Of a stretch of DNA of 64,000 nucleotides, positions 34,971-44,374 are shown in pieces. The notes beneath the pieces are model-generated. The model saw only the letters and a program-made list of their open reading frames with translations, searched no databases and was not told the DNA's origin. Position 1 is the first letter of the stretch, and each line of letters opens with the position of its first letter. This DNA comes from Streptomyces sp. NRRL S-455. GTDB taxonomy: Bacteria; Actinomycetota; Actinomycetes; Streptomycetales; Streptomycetaceae. A program made the position numbers and the translations under genes. The stretch is taken from assembly GCF_000717875.1 (NCBI RefSeq), contig NZ_JOCT01000003.1, forward strand, positions 186,001-250,000. Reading direction: 5' to 3'.

Positions 34971-37900
34971 GTGCAGGGACGTTTCAAGAGGGATGGCAAC
35001 GCTTCGGCGGAGCCGGAGCCGCACGGCGGGACTGGCCCCATGAATGGCGGCCCCTCGCCCCAGCACGCCCAGAACCCGGGCCCGGCCGGTGACGGCGGTG
35101 ACCGCCCCGGGCGCCCCGGCGCGTCCGCACCTCCGGGGCCCGCGGGCCCGGCACCGGCTCTGAAGCCGGCGGCCGGCCCCTCCGGCCCGGGATCGCGAAT
35201 AGCCCTGCGCAACTGGCGGATCTCCACCCGCCTGGTCTCGCTGCTCGCGCTGCCGGTGGTCGCGGCCACCTCGCTGGGCGCGCTGCGTATCAACTCGTCC
35301 ATGGACGACATCCAGCAGCTCGACAACATGAAGCTGCTGACGGACATGACCAAGCAGGCCACCGAGCTGTCCGCCGCCCTCCAGGAGGAGCGCGACCAGT
35401 CGGCCGGCCCGCTCGCGCACGGCGGCAAGGCGACCGACTTCACGGTCAAGGGTCTCCGGGAGAAGACCGACCGGGCCAGGGACAACTTCATTGTCAGTTC
35501 CGAGGAGATCGACAGCGCCAGCAAGGACGGCAACCTCAAGGGCGTCCGTGAGTACCTCATCCAGATCGTCGGCGAGCTCGGCGACCTGGAGCAGATCCGC
35601 AAGAACGCGTACGACTCCGAGGGCAACTCCACGCAGACCGTCGAGGCGTACCACCGTCTGATCGAGAACCTGATCGACCTCTCCCAGGACATGGCGGAGG
35701 CGACCAGCAACCCGGACATGATCCAGCGCACCCGTGCGCTGGCGGCGTTCTCCTCCGCCAAGGAGTACTCCTCGATCCAGCGTGCGGCCCTCGCCGCGGC
35801 GCTGCCCTCGAGCAACACCACCACCGGCAAGCTCTCGCCGAACGACCGGCTCTACGCCCAGTCGGCCCTGGAGAGCCAGAACTCCGAGATCCGCAGCTTC
35901 AAGAGCATCTACGGCGAGGACGCCGCGGCCGAGCTGCTGAAGCCGATCGAGGGCGGCGGCAACTCCACGATCAAGGCGACCGACACCTATGCGAGCCGCG
36001 CCCTGATCTCGGCGAGCGGCCTCGCCCAGCAGGACAAGCGGTCCTACCGCGACTGGCTGGACGACAGCTCCACCAAGATCCAGCAGATGAAGAACATCGA
36101 GCACACGCTGCTCGAGGAGATGGAACAGAAGGCCCGCGAGCTGCGCAGCGCCACCGAACGCGACGCGATCATCTCCGGTGCGCTGATCCTCATCGTGCTC
36201 GGTGTGTCGCTGGTCGGCGCCTTCGTCGTGGCCCGCTCCATGATCCGCTCGCTGCGCCGCCTGGAGGAGACGGCCACCAAGGTCGCCTCCGACCGTCTGC
36301 CCGAGCTGGTCAAGCAGCTGTCCGAGTCCGACCCGCAGGACGTCGACACGTCCGTGGAGTCGGTCGGTGTGCACTCCCGGGACGAGATCGGCCGGGTGGC
36401 CGCGGCCTTCGACGACGTGCACCGCGAGGCGGTCCGCCTCGCCGCCGAGCAGGCCCTGCTGCGGGGCAACGTCAACGCGATGTTCACCAACCTCTCGCGC
36501 CGCTCCCAGGGCCTCATCCAGCGTCAGCTGTCGCTCATCTCCGAACTGGAGTCCCGCGAGGCCGACCCGGACCAGCTGTCGTCGCTGTTCAAGCTCGACC
36601 ACCTCGCGACGCGTATGCGCCGTAACGGTGAGAACCTCCTCGTCCTCGCGGGTGAGGAGCCCGGCCGCCGGTGGACCCGCCCGGTTCCGCTGGTCGACGT
36701 GCTCCGTGCCGCCGCGTCCGAGGTGGAGCAGTACGAGCGCATCGAGCTGGCCTCGGTGCCGACCACCGAGGTCGCCGGCCGCGTGGTCAACGACCTCGTG
36801 CACCTGCTCGCCGAGCTGCTGGAGAACGCGACCTCGTTCTCCTCGCCGCAGACCAAGGTCAAGGTCACCGGTCACGCCCTGCCCGACGGCCGGGTGCTGA
36901 TCGAGATCCACGACACCGGTATCGGTCTGTCGCCGGAGGACCTCGCGGCGATCAACGAGCGCCTCGCCTCTCCCCCGACGGTGGACGTCTCCGTGTCCCG
37001 CCGTATGGGTCTGTTCGTGGTCGGCCGCCTTTCGCAGCGGCACGGCATCCGCATCCAGCTCCGCCCGTCCGACTCCGGTGGTACGACCGCGCTGGTCATG
37101 CTGCCCGTCGACGTCGCCCAGGGCGGCAAGAAGCCCCAGCCCAAGCAGCCCGGCCAGCCGCCGCTCGGCGGTGGCGGTCCGGCCGCCGCGCAGGCCGCCG
37201 CCGGTGCGGCCGCGGCCCGGCGTGCGGCCGGTGCCGGCCAGGGCGGTGGCGCCCTCGCCGGCGGTCCGTCCGGTGGTGGCTTCGGCGGCGGTGCGTCCGG
37301 GGGCGGCCGGCTCGGTGCCGGTCAGGGTCCGCGGGCCGCGCTGCCCGGGCGGGACGGGGACGGTGGCCGTCCCGGTGCGCCGGGCGGAGCGCGTGGGCCG
37401 CAGGGCCCCGAGAGGTCCCCGTCGTTGTTCGACCAGGGAGCTCCCTCCGCTCCCCCGCAGGGCCGTCCGTCCCCGGCGGGCGCCGGTGGGGGCTTCGGGC
37501 AGGCGCCGGGTGCCCCGCAGGGCCTGCAGGCCGCCGGGACGCACGGACCGCAGGGCCAGGAGGCCTTCGGCGGTGGCCGGGGCACGCAGCGCCCGGGCGG
37601 CAACGCCGAGCAGGGTCAGGGCCGTCGGCCGCAGCTCCCGCCGCGTGGCGGTCCGCGGGCCGAGCTGCCCGGCGGTGACGCGCAGTCCCACGTGACGAAC
37701 TGGAGCGACGAGAACGCCCAGCCGCCGGTGCCGCGCGCCTCCCTGGACGCCCCGCGCGGCCACGAGGAGCCGGACGCCGCCCGTACCTCTGCCATGCCGC
37801 GGATCAACGACCGGCAGGACCCGGGAGCGACCGCGGAGATGCCGGCCGTGCCGCGCGACGACCGGCAGGGCCCCGGCTCGTCGGCCGACTTCGGCAGCCC

Positions 37901-38759
37901 TCAGCACCAGGACACCTTCGCCCAGGGCGGGACCCAGGATTCGGGCCAGTTCGTGCGCCCCGACGTCTTCGGCGCTCCGGCCGGGCGCCCCGACCCGTCG
38001 TCCACGACGGGCCAGTTCCCGGCCTCGCAGTCCTACGACAGCGGCTCCACGGGCCAGTTCCAGGGTCCGCAGTCCTACGACAGCGGCTCCACGGGCCAGT
38101 ACCCGGCATCCCGCCAGGACAACGGCTCCGGCCGGCCCACCCTCCCGGGTCCGGCCACGCCGGCCGACCCGACGGGCCGGGGACAGTACGAGCGGCCGCA
38201 GGTCAACGGCGGCCGGGCCGATGCCGACTTCGGCGCCCCGATTCCGCCCGCCCCGCAGGCGCGGCCGGCCCGGCAGGAGCCCGAGGCCCTGCCGCCGGCG
38301 TCCGGTCCGGGCGACGGGCGTACCCCGCTGTACGACACGCTGGAGACCAACTGGTTCCACGGCGGCCAGCAGGAGCAGCAGGAGCAGCAGCAGCCGCGGA
38401 ACAACGGCTCTGCTCCGGCCCCGCAGCAGCCGCAGGCTCCCACCGGTCCGCAGCGGTCCGCCCCCGCCGGCTGGCGCAGCTCGCCGAACGACGACCTCGT
38501 CCGGCAGGCCGAGCGCGTCCGTCAGCCCGCCGCGGGCGGTGTCACCACCTCAGGCCTGCCTCGCCGGGTACCCCGGGCGAACCTCGTCCCGGGCACGGCT
38601 CAGCAGCAACCGCAGCAGAGCGGTCCGCAGATCTCGCGCGCCCCGGATGACGTGCGTGGTCGGCTGACCAATCTCCGGCGGGGTATCGCACAGGGTCGTC
38701 AGGCCGGGTCCACCCAGACCGGCAGCTTCCCTCGGCCCTCTCACCAGCAGGAGCGTTAG
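34971..38759 (+). CDS. cvnA1: conservon sensor histidine-kinase-like protein CvnA (first set)
   Basis: A 1262-aa membrane protein. After a Pro/Gly-rich start, TM1 lies near residues 85-105, an extracytoplasmic nitrate/nitrite-sensor-like helical domain at 106-395, TM2 at 398-420 (GALILIVLGVSLVGAFVVAR), a HAMP region, and an ATPase domain at about 560-720 (HLLAELLENATSFSSP, IEIHDTGIGLSPEDL, GLFVVGRLSQRHGIRI). The last 540 residues are Gly/Pro/Gln low-complexity. Conservon proteins form a membrane complex likened to G-protein-coupled receptor systems. GTG 34971 matches the spacing seen before cvnA2. Naming follows S. coelicolor synteny. Confidence 0.92.
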   Translation: MQGRFKRDGNASAEPEPHGGTGPMNGGPSPQHAQNPGPAGDGGDRPGRPGASAPPGPAGPAPALKPAAGPSGPGSRIALRNWRISTRLVSLLALPVVAATSLGALRINSSMDDIQQLDNMKLLTDMTKQATELSAALQEERDQSAGPLAHGGKATDFTVKGLREKTDRARDNFIVSSEEIDSASKDGNLKGVREYLIQIVGELGDLEQIRKNAYDSEGNSTQTVEAYHRLIENLIDLSQDMAEATSNPDMIQRTRALAAFSSAKEYSSIQRAALAAALPSSNTTTGKLSPNDRLYAQSALESQNSEIRSFKSIYGEDAAAELLKPIEGGGNSTIKATDTYASRALISASGLAQQDKRSYRDWLDDSSTKIQQMKNIEHTLLEEMEQKARELRSATERDAIISGALILIVLGVSLVGAFVVARSMIRSLRRLEETATKVASDRLPELVKQLSESDPQDVDTSVESVGVHSRDEIGRVAAAFDDVHREAVRLAAEQALLRGNVNAMFTNLSRRSQGLIQRQLSLISELESREADPDQLSSLFKLDHLATRMRRNGENLLVLAGEEPGRRWTRPVPLVDVLRAAASEVEQYERIELASVPTTEVAGRVVNDLVHLLAELLENATSFSSPQTKVKVTGHALPDGRVLIEIHDTGIGLSPEDLAAINERLASPPTVDVSVSRRMGLFVVGRLSQRHGIRIQLRPSDSGGTTALVMLPVDVAQGGKKPQPKQPGQPPLGGGGPAAAQAAAGAAAARRAAGAGQGGGALAGGPSGGGFGGGASGGGRLGAGQGPRAALPGRDGDGGRPGAPGGARGPQGPERSPSLFDQGAPSAPPQGRPSPAGAGGGFGQAPGAPQGLQAAGTHGPQGQEAFGGGRGTQRPGGNAEQGQGRRPQLPPRGGPRAELPGGDAQSHVTNWSDENAQPPVPRASLDAPRGHEEPDAARTSAMPRINDRQDPGATAEMPAVPRDDRQGPGSSADFGSPQHQDTFAQGGTQDSGQFVRPDVFGAPAGRPDPSSTTGQFPASQSYDSGSTGQFQGPQSYDSGSTGQYPASRQDNGSGRPTLPGPATPADPTGRGQYERPQVNGGRADADFGAPIPPAPQARPARQEPEALPPASGPGDGRTPLYDTLETNWFHGGQQEQQEQQQPRNNGSAPAPQQPQAPTGPQRSAPAGWRSSPNDDLVRQAERVRQPAAGGVTTSGLPRRVPRANLVPGTAQQQPQQSGPQISRAPDDVRGRLTNLRRGIAQGRQAGSTQTGSFPRPSHQQER

Positions 38760-39182
38760 TTGAGTCCGATGAGCCAGGCGGCACAGAACCTCAACTGGTT
38801 GATCACCAACTTCGTGGACAACACCCCCGGGGTGTCCCACACCGTCGTCGTGTCCGCCGACGGCCTCCTCCTGGCGCTGTCGGAGGGCTTTCCGCGCGAC
38901 CGCGCGGACCAGCTCGCGGCCGTCGCCTCCGGTCTGACGTCACTGACGGCAGGCGCCTCCCGGATCTTCGAGGGAGGTGACGTCGCGCAGACGGTCGTGG
39001 AGATGGAGCGGGGCTTCCTCTTCCTGATGTCCGTCTCGGACGGCTCGTCCCTCGCCGTTCTCGCTCACCCCGAGTGCGACATCGGCCTCGTCGGCTACGA
39101 GATGGCGCTCCTGGTCGACCGCGCGGGCGCGGTCCTCACCCCCGACCTGCGAGCGGAACTCCAAGGCAGTCTGCTCCACTGA
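38760..39182 (+). CDS. cvnB1: conservon roadblock/LC7 protein CvnB (first set)
   Basis: A 140-aa MglB-like protein expected to act on the CvnD GTPase. It has the roadblock fold pattern LITNFVDNTPGVSHTVVVSADGLLLA and MERGFLFLMSVSDGSSLAVLAHPECDIG. The TTG at 38760 starts one base after the cvnA1 stop with GGAG six bases upstream and gives the same 140-residue length as the second cvnB; ATG 38769 is the alternative. It is nearly identical to cvnB2. Confidence 0.93.
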   Translation: MSPMSQAAQNLNWLITNFVDNTPGVSHTVVVSADGLLLALSEGFPRDRADQLAAVASGLTSLTAGASRIFEGGDVAQTVVEMERGFLFLMSVSDGSSLAVLAHPECDIGLVGYEMALLVDRAGAVLTPDLRAELQGSLLH

Positions 39183-39293
39183 TCGGCCCCGGCACCACCT
39201 GTCTCACCACATCACCGTCCGGCTGCCACACACCCCACACAGGCCTCGTCTGACGGCTCGACTGACCGACTTGCTGTCCCGCCCGGAGGACCC

Positions 39294-39689
39294 ATGACCC
39301 CGCCCCCCGCCTCTCATGATCCGTACGCGGAGCCGTACGAGGACGAGGGCGACCAGCCGCTGGTACGGCCGTACGCCATGACCGGTGGCCGGACACGTCC
39401 GCGCTACCAGTTGGCCATCGAGGCGCTGATCAGCACGACCGCGGACCCGGCCTCGCTCATGGCGCTGCTCCCGGAGCACCAGCGCATCTGCCACCTGTGC
39501 CGTGAGGTGAAGTCGGTCGCCGAGGTCTCGGCCCTGCTCAACATGCCGCTGGGGGTGGCCCGGATCCTGGTCGCGGACCTCGCCGAGGCCGGTCTCGTCG
39601 CGATCCACCAGCCGGGCGGCGACGATGCCACCGGCGCACCGGACGTGACACTGCTCGAAAGGGTGCTCAGTGGACTTCGCAAGCTCTGA
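39294..39689 (+). CDS. cvnC1: conservon DUF742 protein CvnC (first set)
   Basis: A 131-aa winged-helix-like DUF742 protein. Key parts are LVRPYAMTGGRTRPRYQLAIEAL, HQRICHLCREVKSVAEVSALL and ARILVADLAEAGLVAIHQPGG. The ATG at 39294 follows CCCGGAGGA. It lacks the Pro/Gln-rich N-terminal extension present in cvnC2. Its 3' end overlaps cvnD by 20 bp. Confidence 0.93.
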   Translation: MTPPPASHDPYAEPYEDEGDQPLVRPYAMTGGRTRPRYQLAIEALISTTADPASLMALLPEHQRICHLCREVKSVAEVSALLNMPLGVARILVADLAEAGLVAIHQPGGDDATGAPDVTLLERVLSGLRKL

Positions 39690-40172
39690 CGCGGGTCGTT
39701 CCACCACGTCCGCGAAGATCGTGGTGGCAGGTGGCTTCGGCGTGGGCAAGACCACGTTCGTCGGTGCCGTCTCGGAGATCAACCCGCTGCGTACGGAGGC
39801 CGTGATGACCTCCGCCAGCGCGGGCATCGACGACCTCACGCACACCGGGGACAAGACGACCACGACGGTCGCCATGGACTTCGGCCGTATCACCCTGGAC
39901 CAGGACCTGATCCTGTACCTGTTCGGTACGCCGGGCCAGCGGTGGTGCTCGTGGACACCCGGCGCCTGGCCGACTGCTTCCCGGCCGTCGACTACTTCGA
40001 GAACAGCGGCCTGCCGTTCGTCATCGCGCTGAACGGCTTCGACGGGCAGCAGCCGTACACGCCGGACGGGCCGGACGCCCCGATCATCACGACGGACGCC
40101 CGGCACCGGGCGGATGCGAAGAGTGCGCTGATCACGCTGGTCGAGCACGCTCTGATGGCACGGCTGAGGTAG
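39670..40172 (+). pseudogene. cvnD1: conservon GTPase CvnD (first set), disrupted by two internal deletions
   Basis: The start (GTG 39670) and first 90 codons are normal: P-loop GGFGVGKTTFVGAV and switch II LYLFGTPGQ. At 39939/39940 about 49 bases expected from the family (encoding roughly DRFWFMWDDLVRGAIGA) are missing, which shifts the frame; the normal frame resumes as VVLVDTRRLADCFPAVDYFENSGLPF and runs to 40172. A second in-frame gap of about 24 bases follows YTPD at 40067/40068. As written it encodes only a truncated protein. The missing lengths are inferred from memory of intact family members. The matching break in cvnD2 suggests an assembly error as much as real decay. Confidence 0.8.
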
Positions 40173-40234
40173 CACACCAATTCAGAAGCCGCATACGGAA
40201 GTTGTCGTAGATGCACTGGAGCCGGCTGTGTCCT

Positions 40235-40263
40235 TTGACACGGTCGGCCAAGGTGTTCATAAC
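40235..40263 (+). promoter_or_regulatory. strong promoter between the two conservons (TTGACA - 17 bp - CATAAC)
   Basis: A perfect -35 TTGACA at 40235-40240 and CATAAC at 40258-40263 with an ideal 17-bp spacer. Transcription would begin near 40270, which is 280 bases before cvnA2. Confidence 0.65.
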
Positions 40264-40269
40264 GTTTCG

Positions 40270-40360
40270 GCAGAGGAATCGGGTGGTACGGCCACGCGTC
40301 GCGCACATCCGGTCTCGCTGCGCGCACAATCGCCCCGCCTTTTGGCGGGGCTTGCTCTTT
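40270..40360 (+). ncRNA. candidate small RNA or attenuated leader upstream of cvnA2
   Basis: A consensus promoter (40235-40263) and an intrinsic terminator (40332-40360) enclose about 90 bases without a credible ORF. The product would be a short RNA, or a leader that controls read-through into cvnA2. The terminator can equally serve the end of the first conservon, so the RNA is an inference. Confidence 0.4.
40332..40360 (+). terminator. intrinsic terminator downstream of the first conservon
   Basis: gccccgcc/ggcggggc stem with a tttt loop, followed by ttgctcttt; a classical form that is uncommon in Streptomyces. Confidence 0.85.
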
Positions 40361-40550
40361 ATGACCGTTTTACCTGGGGCTTACATCCCCTGGAATCCGC
40401 CCCCCGGACTGTTTGGAAGAGCGCAGGTCGTCGTGCTGGAATGCCTGAACTGCCCAATAGTCAATGACGTACTCGTCAGTCGATGGCGTGTTGGGCTCTG
40501 AGACACTGCGGCACAACGTTGGTGCCGACCGCCGAGAGGTTGTTGGTCGA

Positions 40551-43500
40551 GTGAGGCGAAGCAAGAACAGTCCCGAGCCGTCGGCCCGGGGCAACTTCAC
40601 CCCGCCGCCGCGCACAGCGGCGCCCGCCCCCGTGCCCGGTTCGGAGCCGACGGCCGCGCCCGCCGAGAGCGGCGGCCGTCTCTCCCCGCGCAACTGGCGC
40701 GTGGCGACCAGGCTCAACGCGATCCTGCTCATACCCGTGCTGGTCGGCCTCGTCATGGGCGGCTTCCAGGTGAAGAGCTCGATCGACACCTGGCAGGAGG
40801 CCGAGGACGCGGAGAACACCGCGCGTCTCGTGCGGGCCTCCCTGCTGTACGCCAACGCCCTCTACAACGAGCGTGACGCCTCCGCGGCGCCCCTGCTGAA
40901 GGGCAGCGCCCAGACCGCCCAGGACAAGGCGACGGTCACCCAGGTCCGCAAGGCGACCGACAAGGCGGCCGACGCCTTCGACGCCGCGGCCCAGAACATG
41001 CCGGCCAAGCCCGGCCTCGAGCGCCGGCTGAAGCTCTTCCGCGAGGCGGAGCCCAAGCTGCAGACGCTGCGCCAGGCCGCCTACACCTCCAGGCTCAAGG
41101 GCGTGCAGACCGAGGAGGGCTACGTCGAGATAGCCCACCCGCTGACGGAGTTCGCCAACGAACTGGGCCTCGGCACCGGCAACATCACCAGCTACGGCCG
41201 GACCGTGTACGCCATCGAGCTCACCAAGGCGGCCCTGTCGCTGCAGCGCTCCATCGGCATGCACATCCTGATCAAGCCGGGCCCGGACGACGGCAACCTG
41301 GCCAGCCAGCGCATCGCCCTGTCCTCGTACGCCTACCTCGAGCGCATCGCCATCGGCGAGTACATCGGCGGTGGCACCGAGCAGGACGCGGCCAAGCTGA
41401 AGGCGGCCGAGGCCAAGATCAGGGCCGACGGTGCCGCGATGGCCCGGGAGGCCAAGGCCAAGAACCCGGACTACGTCGCCCCGCCGTCCAAGCCGGAGAC
41501 GATGGTCTCGGCCGTCGCGACGCTGCAGAGCACGGACCCGAGCGCCCGCGCGGCACTCGCCGAGCAGGGCGTCACCGCCGAGAACTGGTGGGCCGTCAAC
41601 ACGCTCAAGTTCAACGCGTACGAGAAGATCGAGCAGGACCTGGCCGACAAGGCCGTGAGCGAAGCCTCCGACATCGCCGACGACGCCCAGCGCGACGCCT
41701 ACATCACCGGTGCCGCCGTCGTGGTCGCCCTGCTCCTGGCCTTCATCCTGGCCGGTGCGGTCGCCCGCCAGATGAGCCGCTCGATGCGCCAGCTCCGCAA
41801 CGCCGCCTTCGGCATCGCCGAGCAGCGCCTGCCGATGCTGGTCGACCAGCTCTCCCGCACCGACCCCGGCCGCGTCGACACCCGTGTCCAGGCCATCCCG
41901 ATCTCCACCACGGACGAGATCGGCGAGGTCGCCCGGGCCTTCGACCAGGTGCACCGCGAGGCCGTCCGGCTCGCCGCCGAGCAGGCCCTGCTGCGGGGCA
42001 ACATCAACGCGATCTTCACCAACCTGTCGCGCCGCAACCAGTCGCTGATCGAGGGCCAGCTGACCCTGATCACCGACCTGGAGAACAACGAGGCCGACCC
42101 GGACCAGCTGGAGAACCTCTTCAGGCTGGACCACCTGGCGACCCGTATGCGCCGCAACGGCGAGAACCTCCTGGTCCTCGCCGGCGAGGAGCCCGGCCGC
42201 CGCTGGGACCAGCCGGTGCCGCTGGTCGACGTGCTGCGCGCCGCCTCCTCCGAGGTGGAGCAGTACGAGCGCATCGAGCTGTCCGGCGTCCCCGAGGCCG
42301 AGATCCACGGCCGGGCCGTGACCGACCTCGTGCACCTGCTCGCCGAGCTGCTGGAGAACGCGACGACGTTCTCCTCCCCGCAGACCAAGGTCCGCGTCAC
42401 CGCGACCCGTCTCCCCGACGGCCGCGTGATGATCGAGATCCACGACAAGGGCATCGGCCTGACCGCCGAGGACTTCGCGGACATCAACCACAAGCTGGCC
42501 AACCCGCCGACCGTGGACGCCGCGATCTCGCAGCGCATGGGTCTGTTCGTGGTCGGCCGGCTGTCCGACCGGCACGGCATCCGCGTCCAGCTGCGCCCCT
42601 CGGGCGAGCAGGCCGGTACCACCTCGCTGGTCATGCTGCCGGACGCGATCACCCACGGTGGTGGCGGCGAGCAGCACGTGGACCGCGACGAGTTCACCGT
42701 CTCGCAGATCATCCCCGAGCAGAACTTCGGCGGCGAGAACTTCGGCCAGCCCATGCGCACGGCGGCGGAACTCGGCTTCGACGACAGCCGCTACTCCGAC
42801 GTCCCCGACGACATACGCGAGCTGGACCCCGTCGGCCGCTCCCTGATGCGTGAGGAGCGCCGGGCGGCCCTGGAGGCCCAGTCGCACGGCGAGCAGCCCG
42901 CCCTGCCCGGCCGGGACGCCCAGGAGCACCCGGAGGCGCCCGGCTACCCCGAGGAATACGGCCAGCAGCAGGGCTACGACGCCGGCCAGGCCTACGACAC
43001 CGGCCGGACCGGCTACCCGGAGCAGCCCGCCACGTACGACCGCCAGGCGTACGGGGAGCAGCAGGCGCCGTACGAGGAGCAGCGGCAGACGGCGTACGAG
43101 GAGCCGCAGCGGCCCGCGTACGACGAGCAGTACTACGCGCCGAACGGCGGCCTGCCGCAGAACGACACCTTCTCGCCGGGCGGCGGCTACCCGGAGCCCT
43201 CCTATGCGGAGCAGGCCCAGGAGGAGCCCTCGGCGTCCGGAACGGGCGTGCCCGAGAGCTTCCCCGCGTTCGAGCAGCGGCGCCACCAGGACGACTGGCC
43301 TCAGCAGGACGGCTACCAGAACGGGTACCGGAGCCAGTACCCTTCTCAGGCCCAGGAAACGGAATCTGCGCAGGCCGCTGACGCGAGTGAGCAGGACCGC
43401 GTAGGCTTCGACCGTCCGGGACCGGCCCACTCCGCCGCACCCTCGCTGACCGACGCCGGGCTTCCCCGCCGCGGAGCCACCGCGAGCGGTGCGAACGGCA

Positions 43501-43856
43501 CGGGCGGCGCGCGGAACGTGAGCCAGGAGCCGCCGGCCTCCGCACCGGAGAGCAACGGCGACAGCAGCTGGCGCTCGGCGAACGACGAGCGCTGGCAGCA
43601 GGCCTCGCAGCTCCGGAAGCCCAGGGCGGGCGGGGTCACCTCCTCCGGCCTGCCGAGGCGGGTACCCAAGGCCAACCTGATCGAGGGTTCCGCCGAGAGC
43701 ACCCCCCAGGGGGGCCCACAGGTCTCCCGCGCCCCGGAGGACGTCCGGGGCAGGCTGAGCAACCTGCGCCGGGGTGTCCAACGCGGACGCAGCGCAGGCA
43801 GTGAAACGAACGGCCAGGGCTTCGGTCCTGACAGCACCTACAACCAGGAGCGTTAG
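40551..43856 (+). CDS. cvnA2: conservon sensor histidine-kinase-like protein CvnA (second set)
   Basis: A 1101-aa paralogue of cvnA1 with the same plan: short Pro-rich start, TM1 near residues 53-73 (NAILLIPVLVGLVMGGF), sensor-like helical domain to about 380, TM2 (AAVVVALLLAFILAGAVAR), HAMP, ATPase domain (HLLAELLENATTFSSP, IEIHDKGIGLTAEDF, GLFVVGRLSDRHGIRV), then a 400-residue Gln/Tyr/Glu/Pro tail. The GTG at 40551 follows GAGAGGTTGTTGGTCGA, nearly the same arrangement as cvnA1; upstream codons to 40464 are not coding-like. The sensor domains of A1 and A2 are diverged, so they probably sense different signals. Confidence 0.92.
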   Translation: MRRSKNSPEPSARGNFTPPPRTAAPAPVPGSEPTAAPAESGGRLSPRNWRVATRLNAILLIPVLVGLVMGGFQVKSSIDTWQEAEDAENTARLVRASLLYANALYNERDASAAPLLKGSAQTAQDKATVTQVRKATDKAADAFDAAAQNMPAKPGLERRLKLFREAEPKLQTLRQAAYTSRLKGVQTEEGYVEIAHPLTEFANELGLGTGNITSYGRTVYAIELTKAALSLQRSIGMHILIKPGPDDGNLASQRIALSSYAYLERIAIGEYIGGGTEQDAAKLKAAEAKIRADGAAMAREAKAKNPDYVAPPSKPETMVSAVATLQSTDPSARAALAEQGVTAENWWAVNTLKFNAYEKIEQDLADKAVSEASDIADDAQRDAYITGAAVVVALLLAFILAGAVARQMSRSMRQLRNAAFGIAEQRLPMLVDQLSRTDPGRVDTRVQAIPISTTDEIGEVARAFDQVHREAVRLAAEQALLRGNINAIFTNLSRRNQSLIEGQLTLITDLENNEADPDQLENLFRLDHLATRMRRNGENLLVLAGEEPGRRWDQPVPLVDVLRAASSEVEQYERIELSGVPEAEIHGRAVTDLVHLLAELLENATTFSSPQTKVRVTATRLPDGRVMIEIHDKGIGLTAEDFADINHKLANPPTVDAAISQRMGLFVVGRLSDRHGIRVQLRPSGEQAGTTSLVMLPDAITHGGGGEQHVDRDEFTVSQIIPEQNFGGENFGQPMRTAAELGFDDSRYSDVPDDIRELDPVGRSLMREERRAALEAQSHGEQPALPGRDAQEHPEAPGYPEEYGQQQGYDAGQAYDTGRTGYPEQPATYDRQAYGEQQAPYEEQRQTAYEEPQRPAYDEQYYAPNGGLPQNDTFSPGGGYPEPSYAEQAQEEPSASGTGVPESFPAFEQRRHQDDWPQQDGYQNGYRSQYPSQAQETESAQAADASEQDRVGFDRPGPAHSAAPSLTDAGLPRRGATASGANGTGGARNVSQEPPASAPESNGDSSWRSANDERWQQASQLRKPRAGGVTSSGLPRRVPKANLIEGSAESTPQGGPQVSRAPEDVRGRLSNLRRGVQRGRSAGSETNGQGFGPDSTYNQER

Positions 43857-43857
43857 T

Positions 43858-44280
43858 GTGAGCCCGATGAGCCAGGCGGCACAGAACCTGAACTGGTTGA
43901 TCACCAACTTCGTGGACAACACCCCGGGGGTGTCCCACACGGTGGTGGTCTCCGCCGACGGACTCCTTCTGGCGATGTCCGAAGGCTTCCCCCGCGACCG
44001 CGCCGACCAGCTCGCGGCCGTCGCCTCCGGTCTGACGTCACTGACGGCAGGCGCCTCCCGGATCTTCGAGGGCGGGAGCGTCAATCAGACGGTTGTGGAG
44101 ATGGAGCGGGGATTCCTCTTCATCATGTCCATCTCCGACGGCTCGTCGCTCGCGGTTCTCGCGCATCCGGAGGCGGACATCGGCCTCATCGGATACGAGA
44201 TGGCGCTGCTGGTGGACCGAGCCGGTACGGTCCTTACCCCGGATCTTCGTGCGGAGCTCCAGGGGAGCCTGCTCAACTAA
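43858..44280 (+). CDS. cvnB2: conservon roadblock/LC7 protein CvnB (second set)
   Basis: A 140-aa MglB-like protein, differing from cvnB1 at only a handful of positions (for example GGSVNQTVVEM against GGDVAQTVVEM). The GTG at 43858, one base after the cvnA2 stop, has GGAG seven bases upstream. Confidence 0.94.
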   Translation: MSPMSQAAQNLNWLITNFVDNTPGVSHTVVVSADGLLLAMSEGFPRDRADQLAAVASGLTSLTAGASRIFEGGSVNQTVVEMERGFLFIMSISDGSSLAVLAHPEADIGLIGYEMALLVDRAGTVLTPDLRAELQGSLLN

Positions 44281-44374
44281 TCGACGGACGGTGCGTTTTG
44301 GCGTCCCGTGGCCGTAAGGTTTCGGGACGCGGCTCCACAGCGATGGGTGCCAGGCACAGTCGGAGGAGGAGAAA

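Noticed and set aside
34676..35092. 138-aa ORF before cvnA1
   Set aside because: No ribosome site, odd composition, and it overlaps the true cvnA1 start in another frame.
39670..40172. Programmed frameshift in cvnD1
   Set aside because: No slippery sequence or stimulatory structure at 39940, and codons known in the family are missing, so this is loss of sequence and not recoding.
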